Assembly: GCA_963824395.1 (NCBI GenBank)
Contig: CAWGPF010000001.1
Coordinates: forward strand, 2,480,001 to 2,544,000
Direction of reading: 5' to 3'
DNA: 64,000 nucleotides
Source: 13-2-20CM-66-19 sp963824395
Lineage (GTDB): Bacteria; Pseudomonadota; Gammaproteobacteria; Steroidobacterales; Steroidobacteraceae
Below are positions 43,761 through 51,463 of the stretch, piece after piece. Numbering within the stretch: position 1 is the stretch's first letter; each line of letters opens with the position of its first letter. The notes beneath the pieces are model-generated. The model had not been told where the DNA came from and searched no databases. It saw only the letters and a program-made list of their open reading frames with translations. Made by a program: the position numbers and the translations under genes.

Positions 43761-45227
43761 CTAGGACACCCGGTAGTTGGGCGCTTCTTTGGTGATGGTG
43801 ACGTCGTGGACGTGGCTCTCGCGCACGCCGGCGGTGGTGATGCGTACGAACACCGGCTTGGTGCGCAGGTCGGTGATGTTGTGGCTGCCGGTATAGCCCA
43901 TGGCCGCGCGCAGGCCCCCGGCGAGCTGGTGCAGGATCGTCACCACGCTGCCCTTGTACGGGACGCGGCCCTCGACGCCCTCCGGTACCAGCTTCTCGAG
44001 CTCCGAGGCCGCGTCCTGGAAATAGCGGTCGGCCGAACCGTGGCGCTCGCCCATCGCGCCCAAGGATCCCATGCCGCGATAGGACTTGTAGGAGGCGCCC
44101 TGGTAGAGCTCGACCTCGCCCGGAGATTCCTCGGTGCCGGCGAACAGGCCGCCGATCATCACCGCGTGCGCACCGGCCGCCAGCGCCTTGGCGATGTCAC
44201 CTGAGAAGCGAATGCCGCCATCGGAAATGACCGGCACATCCGTGTCGCGCAGCGACTCGGCGACGTTGGCCACCGCGGAAATCTGCGGCACGCCGACGCC
44301 GGCGACGATGCGCGTGGTGCAGATCGAGCCCGGGCCGATGCCGACCTTGACGGCGTCCGCCCCCGCATCGACGAGCGCGCGCGCCGCCTCGGGGGTGGCG
44401 ATGTTGCCGGCGATGACCTGGGCATCGGCCCACTTGGCCTTGATGCGTTCGACCGTCTCGATCACGCCCTTGGAATGTCCGTGCGCGGTGTCGACTACCA
44501 CGAGGTCGACGCCCGCCTCGCGCAGCGCCGCCACGCGCTCGAGCGTATCGGGTGTCGTGCCGACCGCGGCTCCCACCCGCAGGCGGCCGCCGTCGTCCTT
44601 ACAGGCGCGCGGGAATTCGGTGGCTTTCTGGAAGTCCTTGACCGTGATCATGCCGACCAGCTCGCCCGTGCGGTTGACCACCAGGAGCTTCTCGATGCGG
44701 TGCTTGTGCAGCAGCGCCAGCACTTCGTCCTTGGGCGCATCCTCGCGCACCGTCACCAGGCGCTCCTCGGGCGTCATGACGCTTGACACCGGCGCGTCGA
44801 AGCGGTCCTCGAACCTCAGGTCGCGGTGCGTGACGATGCCGACCGCGCGGCGTCCCACCACCACCGGCACGCCGGAAATTCCGCGCGCGCGGGTGAGGTC
44901 GAGCACCTCGCGGATGCTCATATTCGGGGACACCGTAATCGGATCCTTGATCACACCGCTTTCGAACTTCTTGACCCGCCCGACCTCGCGCGCCTGGGCG
45001 TCGATCGTCATGCTTTTGTGGACGATACCGATGCCGCCTTCCTGGGCGATGGTGATGGCAAGGCGCGCCTCGGTGACCGTGTCCATGGCCGCCGAGATGA
45101 GCGGCACATTCAGCCGGATGCGGCGCGTGACTTGGGTGGAGAGATCGACCTCGCGTGGCAGAATTTCCGAATAAGCCGGAACCAGGAGGACGTCGTCGAA
45201 GGTGAGAGCTTCTTCGAGGATGCGCAT
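43761..45227 (-). CDS. guaB: IMP dehydrogenase
   Basis: About 488 residues. TFDDVLLVPAYSEILP at the N-terminus, two CBS domains (about 95-205, GISGVPVVVGRRAVGIVTHRD), the catalytic-Cys loop GPGSICTTRIV near 300 and the flap with GMGSLGAMGERHGSADRYF near 385. It oxidises IMP to XMP. The ATG at 45227 begins five bases after a consensus -10 box, so the mRNA is probably leaderless; a TTG at 45233 overlaps the promoter and is not a start. Divergent from xseA. Confidence 0.97.
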   Translation of the reverse strand: MRILEEALTFDDVLLVPAYSEILPREVDLSTQVTRRIRLNVPLISAAMDTVTEARLAITIAQEGGIGIVHKSMTIDAQAREVGRVKKFESGVIKDPITVSPNMSIREVLDLTRARGISGVPVVVGRRAVGIVTHRDLRFEDRFDAPVSSVMTPEERLVTVREDAPKDEVLALLHKHRIEKLLVVNRTGELVGMITVKDFQKATEFPRACKDDGGRLRVGAAVGTTPDTLERVAALREAGVDLVVVDTAHGHSKGVIETVERIKAKWADAQVIAGNIATPEAARALVDAGADAVKVGIGPGSICTTRIVAGVGVPQISAVANVAESLRDTDVPVISDGGIRFSGDIAKALAAGAHAVMIGGLFAGTEESPGEVELYQGASYKSYRGMGSLGAMGERHGSADRYFQDAASELEKLVPEGVEGRVPYKGSVVTILHQLAGGLRAAMGYTGSHNITDLRTKPVFVRITTAGVRESHVHDVTITKEAPNYRVS

Positions 45228-45232
45228 GCGCA

Positions 45233-45261
45233 ATTATATGCGCTTGGGTCCCACCGGTAAA
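45233..45261 (-). promoter_or_regulatory. Sigma-70 promoter of guaBA (TTTACC-N17-TATAAT)
   Basis: On the minus strand, TTTACC at 45256-45261, a 17-bp spacer and TATAAT at 45233-45238. The -10 box ends five bases before the guaB ATG at 45227, so transcription should begin at or within a base or two of the A of ATG. Confidence 0.75.
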
Positions 45262-45280
45262 CCTCGTGCTAAGGTGCCAT

Positions 45281-46645
45281 ATGTCCTTGGATTCTGAACT
45301 TCGCGGCAGTCCGGCACCGGTGCGTGAGGTCTACAGCGTCACCCGGCTCACCCGGGAGGTGCGCGCGCTGCTGGACCGGGGCCTCGGGGTGATCTGGATC
45401 GAGGGGGAGTTGTCTAATTTCTCCCAGCCGGCCTCCGGGCATTGGTACTTCTCCCTCAAGGACCGCGACGCCCAGCTGCGCTGCGCGATGTTCCGCATGA
45501 AGAACGTGCTGGTCGGCTTCACCCCGCGTGCCGGCAGCCAGGTGCTGCTGCGCGGACGCATCACCGTCTACGAGGCGCGCGGGGAATACCAGCTGATCGT
45601 CGAGCACCTGGAGGAGGCCGGGATCGGGGCGCTCAAGCGCGAGTTCGAACGCCTGAAGGCCCGCCTGGGCGCCGAAGGACTGTTCGCGCTCGAACGCAAG
45701 CGGCCCCTGCCGCGCTTCCCGCGCCGCATCGGCGTGATCACCTCGCCCAGCGGGGCCGCGCTGCGTGACGTGCTGCACGTTCTGGCGCGCCGCTACCCGG
45801 CAGCGGACGTCCTCATCTACCCGAGCCCGGTGCAGGGGGCGGCCGCGGTCCCCGCCCTGGTGCGCGCGCTCACCATGGCCTCGGCCCGAGCCGAGTGCGA
45901 CGTCCTGATCCTCGCCCGCGGCGGCGGATCCCTGGAGGACCTGTGGGCCTTCAACGATGAGCTTCTCGCCCGGGCGATCCACGCCTGCGCGGTGCCGGTG
46001 GTGTGCGGCGTCGGCCACGAGGTCGACTTCACCATCGCGGACTTCGTGGCCGATGCGCGCGCGCCCACGCCCTCGGCGGCCGCGGAGCTCGTGGCGCCGG
46101 ACCGCCAGGCGTGTCTTGAGGCCCTGGCCCGCACCGCCCAGCGCCTGATGCTCGGCATGCGGCGCGAGCTGCGCGGTGTCGCGGTGCGCGTGGAATCGGG
46201 CGACCGGCGTCTGCGCCTCGCCCATCCGGGCCTGCGCCTCGCGCAGCACATGCAGCGGCTCGATGATCTCACCCAGCGCCTGAGCGCGGCGGTACAGGGG
46301 CGCTCGCACCGCGACAGCGTGCGCCTGGCGGATCTGCAGGCGCGCCTCGCGCACTGCTCGCCACGGCATACCGTGCAGGACTATTGTGCCCGTGCGGCGC
46401 GCCTGCAGGTGCGGCTGGGGCAGGCCGCCGCCGCAGGCGTGGCGCGCCTGAGCCAGCGCCTGGCGCTCGCGCAGCGGGGACTCCACACGGTGAGCCCGCT
46501 TGCGACCCTCAGCCGCGGCTTCGCTATCGTGACCGGCGACACGGGCATCCTCACGGACGCTGCTGCGGCGGCGCCCGGAAGCCCGATTGAGGCGCGCCTT
46601 GCGCGCGGCACGCTGATGGCACGGGTCACGGGACACAAGCCATGA
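45281..46645 (+). CDS. xseA: Exodeoxyribonuclease VII large subunit
   Basis: 454 residues. The N-terminal OB-fold has VIWIEGELSNFSQPASGHWYF and RVRMFR-like CAMFRMKN. The catalytic core has IGVITSPSGAALRDVL, LILARGGGSLEDLWAFNDE and GVGHEVDFTIADFVADARAPTPSAAAEL (over about 245-275). With XseB it degrades single-stranded DNA. I chose the ATG at 45281 after AAGGTG; a GTG 15 bp upstream is also in frame. The next gene overlaps by 4 bp. Confidence 0.95.
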   Translation: MSLDSELRGSPAPVREVYSVTRLTREVRALLDRGLGVIWIEGELSNFSQPASGHWYFSLKDRDAQLRCAMFRMKNVLVGFTPRAGSQVLLRGRITVYEARGEYQLIVEHLEEAGIGALKREFERLKARLGAEGLFALERKRPLPRFPRRIGVITSPSGAALRDVLHVLARRYPAADVLIYPSPVQGAAAVPALVRALTMASARAECDVLILARGGGSLEDLWAFNDELLARAIHACAVPVVCGVGHEVDFTIADFVADARAPTPSAAAELVAPDRQACLEALARTAQRLMLGMRRELRGVAVRVESGDRRLRLAHPGLRLAQHMQRLDDLTQRLSAAVQGRSHRDSVRLADLQARLAHCSPRHTVQDYCARAARLQVRLGQAAAAGVARLSQRLALAQRGLHTVSPLATLSRGFAIVTGDTGILTDAAAAAPGSPIEARLARGTLMARVTGHKP

Positions 46646-47526
46646 GGGGACTCCCGTTGCTTGGCTGTCTGCTGCTCCCGGGGGCGGCGTGCGCCGTGGA
46701 GGCCGCCAGCGCGGGCCTGCCGCAGGCAGAGCTGGCCCCAGGCGGAGTGGCACTGCTGAGCCTGGACGGCCCGGCAGGCCGAGAGCCGGTGGTGACCTTT
46801 GATGACAAGCGCGTGCTGGTACTGCCTGCGGGCGATCACTGGATGGCAGTCATCGGCATCCCGCTGTCACAGACCCCGGGTCCGGCGGTGGCGCGGGTAC
46901 ATGACGGCACTCCGCAGGGCACGCCCGTCAGTTTCGAAGTGGGCGACAAGCAGTACACCACCCAGCGACTGACCGTGGCGCCGGCCAAGGTGGACCTTTC
47001 GCCCCAGGACCTGGCGCGCGCCAATCGGGAAACACCCCACATTCACGCCGCCATGGCCACCTATACCGATGCCGTGCCGGCGACCCTGCAGCTGCAGCCA
47101 CCCGTGCCGGGTATCCGCTCCAGCTCCTACGGCCTGCGCCGCGTATTCAACAACGAGGCCCGCAATCCGCACTCGGGAATGGACATCGCCGCCGACGCCG
47201 GCACCCCCATCCATGCCGCCGCCGACGGGCGGGTGATCGACACCGGGGACTACTTCTTCAACGGCAACACGGTGATCCTCGATCATGGCCGCGGCTTCCT
47301 CACCATGTACTGCCACCTGAGCGCGATCGACGTGCACCCCGGAGAGGTGCTCAAGGCGGGCGCGGTGCTGGGTAAGGTCGGCGCCACCGGTCGCGTCACC
47401 GGTCCGCACCTGCACTTCGGCGTCGCGCTCAACACCGTGTTCGTCGACCCGGCACTGTTCCTGCCGCCCCCGGCGCCGCTGCCCGCGCCGCCCCCGAACG
47501 GGAGTCCGCATGAACCGTCCGGCTGA
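46642..47526 (+). CDS. M23-family metallopeptidase (LytM-like endopeptidase)
   Basis: 294 residues with a signal peptide (about 1-18, ending ACAVEA). N-terminal beta domain, then the LytM domain: HSGMDIAADAGTPIHAAADG gives the first His/Asp ligands and GPHLHFGVALN the HxH. All zinc ligands are present, so an active peptidoglycan endopeptidase is expected in the periplasm. Its start overlaps the xseA stop, and its end overlaps tadA by 17 bp. Confidence 0.92.
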   Translation: MRGLPLLGCLLLPGAACAVEAASAGLPQAELAPGGVALLSLDGPAGREPVVTFDDKRVLVLPAGDHWMAVIGIPLSQTPGPAVARVHDGTPQGTPVSFEVGDKQYTTQRLTVAPAKVDLSPQDLARANRETPHIHAAMATYTDAVPATLQLQPPVPGIRSSSYGLRRVFNNEARNPHSGMDIAADAGTPIHAAADGRVIDTGDYFFNGNTVILDHGRGFLTMYCHLSAIDVHPGEVLKAGAVLGKVGATGRVTGPHLHFGVALNTVFVDPALFLPPPAPLPAPPPNGSPHEPSG

Positions 47527-47998
47527 GGGGGGTGGCAGCGATGAGCGCTTCATGCGTGTGGCGCTCGAGCACGCCATCGCGGCGCGGGCGCGCGGTGAAG
47601 TGCCGGTGGGTGCGCTGCTCGTGCGCGGGGAGTCGATCCTCGCCGCCGCCGGCAATAGCCCGATCGCCAGCCATGATCCGACCGCACATGCCGAAATCCA
47701 GGTGCTGCGCACCGCCGGTGAGATCCTCGACACCTACCGCCTGACCGGCACGACCCTCTACGTGACGCTCGAGCCGTGCGTCATGTGCGCGGCGGCACTC
47801 GTGCATGCGCGGGTGCGACGCGTGGTGTTCGGGGCCTGGGATCCGCGCGGCGGCGGTGCCGGCAGCCTCACCAACGTCTTTACGCTGCCCGGCCTCAATC
47901 ATCGTGTCGACGTCTTCGGCGGTGTCCTCGTGGAAGAGTGTGGGCAGGTGCTGCAGGAATTCTTTGCACAGCGGCGCGCCGAGGGCAGCGATTCCTAG
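47510..47998 (+). CDS. tadA: tRNA-specific adenosine deaminase TadA
   Basis: 162 residues. The deaminase motif is THAEIQVLR with the catalytic Glu, and the zinc Cys pair is EPCVMCAAALV; ALVHARVRRVVFGAWDPRGGGAGSL follows. TadA makes inosine at position 34 of tRNA-Arg(ACG). The gene overlaps the M23 peptidase gene at the start and converges on mltF with a 4-bp overlap. Confidence 0.95.
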   Translation: MNRPAEGGGSDERFMRVALEHAIAARARGEVPVGALLVRGESILAAAGNSPIASHDPTAHAEIQVLRTAGEILDTYRLTGTTLYVTLEPCVMCAAALVHARVRRVVFGAWDPRGGGAGSLTNVFTLPGLNHRVDVFGGVLVEECGQVLQEFFAQRRAEGSDS

Positions 47999-49488
47999 CG
48001 GGCCGCCGGCGCTGCGTGCGGCGGGTCAGGGACCCCCTGGATCGTGACCGGCACGGGCTGCGCGGTGGCCGCCGCGTCGGGCACCGCAGCCCCGGAAGCA
48101 GGCGGCGGCACGATCGTGGGACGCGCTTCGCCGGGCTGCCATTCCAGCAGCGTCAGATAGCGCTGAATGCGGTCCACGAACTGCACCGGCTCCCAGCCGC
48201 GCGCATAGCCGCGCTTGGCGCGGTCGTACCAGCGCTCCTGCGCCAGCAGCGGCAGCTCTGCGCGCACGTCCGCCCAGGAGTCGGGGTTCTTGCCGTGCGC
48301 CTGCGCGATGATGCGTGCATCTTCCAGGTGCCCGAAGCCGACGTTGTAGGCGGCGATCGTGAGCCAGGTGCGGTCCGGCTCCGCGATGCGGTCCGGGATC
48401 ATGTCGCGCACCTGCGCCAGATACCGGGCACCGGCGTCGATACTCTGCGCAGGATCGGTGCGATCCTTGATACCCATGGCCTGCGCGGTGTCGGCGGTGA
48501 GCATCATGACCCCGACCGCGCCCTCATCCGAGGCCGCGCGCGGATCCCACTTCGATTCCTGATAGCCGATCGCGGCCAGCAGGCGCCAGTCAATGCCCGA
48601 CTGTTCGGCCGCGGCCTCGAACCAGCTGCGAAAGTGCGGCAGGCGATCGTTTACGTGCGCCTGAAACTCCCGTGACTCCTCGTAGGCGAACGGGCGGGTG
48701 TCGCCGGAGGATTCCTGGACCAGCTGCGGCAGGCGCCCGGAGGCGGCGAAGTCGTGGAAGAACGTGTTGACGCTGGCTAACAGGCCCGGTGCGGCGCGGC
48801 GTACCATCCATTGCACCGGGCGTTTCTCGGGCAGCGCGAAACCCACCAGCACGTTCGGGTAGAGGTGGTGCGCGAAGGAGAACTCGCGCTCATCGGTGAT
48901 GGCGTAGTCGGCTTGCCCCGAGTCAACATCCTCGATCGGGTCGGCGACGCTCGGCGCCGTTTCCTCCCACTTCAGGCTCGGTGCCACGGTGCTCTTCAGT
49001 CGCTCGAGAATGCGCTCCTGCGGGGTGCCGGCGCGCACCGCGAGCCGCGCGGATTCCAGCTGCAGGGTGTCACGCGGCTTCACGCCGTTGCGGTGATAGA
49101 CGACCAGCTGCGGGATCAGCGTGTACGGATCGGCCGCATCGGCCACGCGGCGCCACTCGGGGGTGTCGGTGAGTGAGGCGGCGGCGATGTCGGCGCGCCC
49201 GGCCGCCAGTTCAGCCTGCAGGGCATGCTCGTTGGCGACCGGGTACATGTGCAGCTTGACGCCGAGGTAGGCCGCGTAGGCGGTCGCCAGGTCGAACTCC
49301 AGGCCCTCGGTGCCCTGGGCGCCGAAGTAGTAGCAGGTGGGCAGGTTCAGGGTCACGACGCGCAGCTCGCCGCGCGCGCGGATTTCCGCGAGCGCACTGC
49401 GCTCGAAGATCGCGGGAGGCTCGAATTTGCCGCATCCGGGCAACACGGACAGCAGCACGACGACCGCGGCGAGTGCAAAAGCGCGCAC
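47995..49488 (-). CDS. mltF: Membrane-bound lytic murein transglycosylase F
   Basis: 497 residues from GTG 49488 behind AGGGGAGG. A lipobox VVVLLSVLPGCGK near residue 18 is followed by a solute-binding-like domain (about 40-270) and a lytic transglycosylase SLT domain with ESKWDPRAASDEGAVGVMML (catalytic Glu near 335) and DPAQSIDAGARYLA. MltF cleaves glycan strands. The tail is Pro-rich. Length is the family norm. Confidence 0.93.
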   Translation of the reverse strand: MRAFALAAVVVLLSVLPGCGKFEPPAIFERSALAEIRARGELRVVTLNLPTCYYFGAQGTEGLEFDLATAYAAYLGVKLHMYPVANEHALQAELAAGRADIAAASLTDTPEWRRVADAADPYTLIPQLVVYHRNGVKPRDTLQLESARLAVRAGTPQERILERLKSTVAPSLKWEETAPSVADPIEDVDSGQADYAITDEREFSFAHHLYPNVLVGFALPEKRPVQWMVRRAAPGLLASVNTFFHDFAASGRLPQLVQESSGDTRPFAYEESREFQAHVNDRLPHFRSWFEAAAEQSGIDWRLLAAIGYQESKWDPRAASDEGAVGVMMLTADTAQAMGIKDRTDPAQSIDAGARYLAQVRDMIPDRIAEPDRTWLTIAAYNVGFGHLEDARIIAQAHGKNPDSWADVRAELPLLAQERWYDRAKRGYARGWEPVQFVDRIQRYLTLLEWQPGEARPTIVPPPASGAAVPDAAATAQPVPVTIQGVPDPPHAAPAAR

Positions 49489-49554
49489 GAACCTCCCCTC
49501 ACCGCAAGAGCTTTCCGCTAGAATACCAGCCCCCGCAAGACTCACAGGGCAGCC

Positions 49555-49647
49555 GGAGAGGTACCGAAGCGGTCATAACGGCGCCGACTCGAAATCGGAT
49601 GGTCGGGTAATTCCGGCACGTGGGTTCGAATCCCACCCTCTCCGCCA
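49555..49647 (+). tRNA. tRNA-Ser(CGA)
   Basis: 93 bp. Acceptor GGAGAGG pairs with CCTCTCC and an encoded GCCA follows. The anticodon loop CTCGAAA between CCGA and TCGG gives anticodon CGA. A long variable arm typical of Ser and T-arm with GGTTCGAATCC are present. A TAGAAT at 49519-49524 may be its -10 box; there is no clear -35. Confidence 0.95.
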
Positions 49648-49668
49648 GTTGAGTCTACGCGCGGCCCG

Positions 49669-50976
49669 TCACGCCGCCGGCTTCTTCGAGGCCTCCCGAT
49701 AGGCTGCGCCGAAGGCCTCCACGAACGTGTGCGGCAGGTGATCGGCGGGCATCTCGATCAGATTTCTGTAGAAGGTCGTGAACAGTTCCCAGTATTGAGC
49801 CTTGTCGGCAGCGCGCGCCTTGCCGCGACGCGCGGCGCGCTCGAAGCGTGCCTCGAGCTCGGCCGGGTCGAGGCGGTCCAGAAATTCCACGAACGCGCTG
49901 CGCGTCGCCTGCGCACAGGCCTGCTCGTGGACCTTGGACTCCCCGATCGTCTCGCGCAGCCACTGCACCGAGTCCAGGCGCCGCCCCTCGTGCTTCAGGA
50001 ACAGCGCGATCATCAGGTCCTCGACCGACAACTGCGCAAGCGAGGGCCGTGGATCATCCGCATCCAGCGCCGGCGTCTCGATGCGGTAGCGGTTGCGGGT
50101 GTCGCTGCGCGTGCGCTCGAGGTCCTTGAAGCCGACGAACGCCTCCCGGAACAGGCGTCCCGCGAGGTGCAGCAGACGCCCCTGCGCATCAGCCGGCAGG
50201 CTCTCCGGCGCGATGCCGGCGCCGCGGCAGAAAGCTTCCAGGCCCGAGCGCATATCCTCGAGCGCGATCGGGTTCTTCGGCTCGCGCCCGACCGCCTCGG
50301 CCAGCCGCGCCAGGCGCTGCGAGTTCGACTCGGTACTGGGTGCGTCGGCCGGCGGCGCGGGCGGCGCAGCGGGGTAAGATTCAGCTTCCGGCTCGCGCGC
50401 GGCCGGCCGCAGCGGCGGCAGCGGGTCGAGCGTACGGACGAGCGCGCGTACCGAGCCTGAGGTCACCGCCTGCCCGTAGGCGTTCACCGGCAGCGCCGCC
50501 TCCGGATCTTCGGAGGGCAGCAGCAGATCCTCAAGATTGATCGGCGCGCCGATGTCGCGATCGAAGCGCTTTAGTGGTCGCAGGGCCTGGATGCTGGTGG
50601 GGACCGCGGCGGCGAGCGGCTCCTCTTCCATCTGCGGCGCCTGGGCCTTGCCGCCATCGACCGCGGCCACGATGTGGTATTCACCCATGCGCAGCATGTC
50701 GCCGTTGCTGAGGCGGTAGCCGCTCGAGCCACGTTTGGCGAGCGGCTCCATCTCATCATTGACGTACACGCCGTTGGTGCTAACGTCCTGGAGGTAAAAA
50801 TGGCCCTCGCGGAACTGCACGCGCGCGTGATGTGCCGAGACGTAGCGCGACGGATCCGGCAGCACCCAGTCGTTGTCGGCGGAGCGGCCGATGGTGCCGC
50901 CCTCGACCGAAAACACAGCCGAGCTGCGCTCGGCCAGCGTGCGGCGCTGGTCGCTGACGATTTTCAGCCTGAGCAT
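49669..50976 (-). CDS. FHA-domain protein, TagH-like (type VI secretion-associated)
   Basis: 435 residues. The N-terminal FHA domain (about 5-95) has TIGRSADNDWVLPDPSRYVSAHHARV and DVSTNGVYVND, the phosphothreonine-binding pattern. The middle is Pro-rich. The C-terminal about 200 residues, with GLEAFCRGAGI and DRLDPAELEARFERAARRGK, match what I know of the TagH C-terminal domain. TagH is part of the phosphorylation control of type VI secretion. No other secretion genes are in the window. The start is placed at the ATG ending 50976; the longer frame to 51045 adds an unconserved leader. Confidence 0.82.
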   Translation of the reverse strand: MLRLKIVSDQRRTLAERSSAVFSVEGGTIGRSADNDWVLPDPSRYVSAHHARVQFREGHFYLQDVSTNGVYVNDEMEPLAKRGSSGYRLSNGDMLRMGEYHIVAAVDGGKAQAPQMEEEPLAAAVPTSIQALRPLKRFDRDIGAPINLEDLLLPSEDPEAALPVNAYGQAVTSGSVRALVRTLDPLPPLRPAAREPEAESYPAAPPAPPADAPSTESNSQRLARLAEAVGREPKNPIALEDMRSGLEAFCRGAGIAPESLPADAQGRLLHLAGRLFREAFVGFKDLERTRSDTRNRYRIETPALDADDPRPSLAQLSVEDLMIALFLKHEGRRLDSVQWLRETIGESKVHEQACAQATRSAFVEFLDRLDPAELEARFERAARRGKARAADKAQYWELFTTFYRNLIEMPADHLPHTFVEAFGAAYREASKKPAA

Positions 50977-51111
50977 GGTTCCCCGACTCAATGCAACCCG
51001 TCCGTTTGCTGCTACCGGGCGATTCCCCGCACGGGAAGCGGTCAAGCGTCCCTGGCGCGCCCGGACATATAATGGCCAGCCTCAACGCTAGCAGCGAGCC
51101 CCCATCGAACC

Positions 51112-51450
51112 ATGGCAGCCAGTCACATTTTCCGCATTATGTTCGTGAATCAGGGCAAGGTTTACGAGGTCTATGCCCGCAAGGTGAGCCATGGGGAGCT
51201 GTTCGGCTTCATCGAAGTCGAGGAATTTGTGTTCGGCGAGCGCTCCTCGGTGGTGCTGGACCCTTCCGAGGAACGCATCAAGGGTGAGTTCGCAGGCGTC
51301 AAGCGCACCTTCCTGCCGATGCATTCGGTGCTGCGCATCGATGAAGTGAAGAAGCACGGCGTCAGCAAGATCACCGCGCTGGAGGCCGGCGCCAACGTCA
51401 CGCAGTTCCCGATGCCGCTGTATTCCACCCCGCCCGGGGAGAAGAAGTGA
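51112..51450 (+). CDS. DUF1820 family protein
   Basis: 112 residues. HIFRIMFVNQGKVYEVYARKV, the central FGFIEVEEFVFGE and RTFLPMHSVLRIDEV match the DUF1820 family, which is widespread in gammaproteobacteria and of unknown function. It has a single soluble domain, no signal peptide. It stands between tagH-like FHA (divergent) and purL (13 bp downstream, same strand). Confidence 0.88.
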   Translation: MAASHIFRIMFVNQGKVYEVYARKVSHGELFGFIEVEEFVFGERSSVVLDPSEERIKGEFAGVKRTFLPMHSVLRIDEVKKHGVSKITALEAGANVTQFPMPLYSTPPGEKK

Positions 51451-51463
51451 GGGCAGCGCGCGC

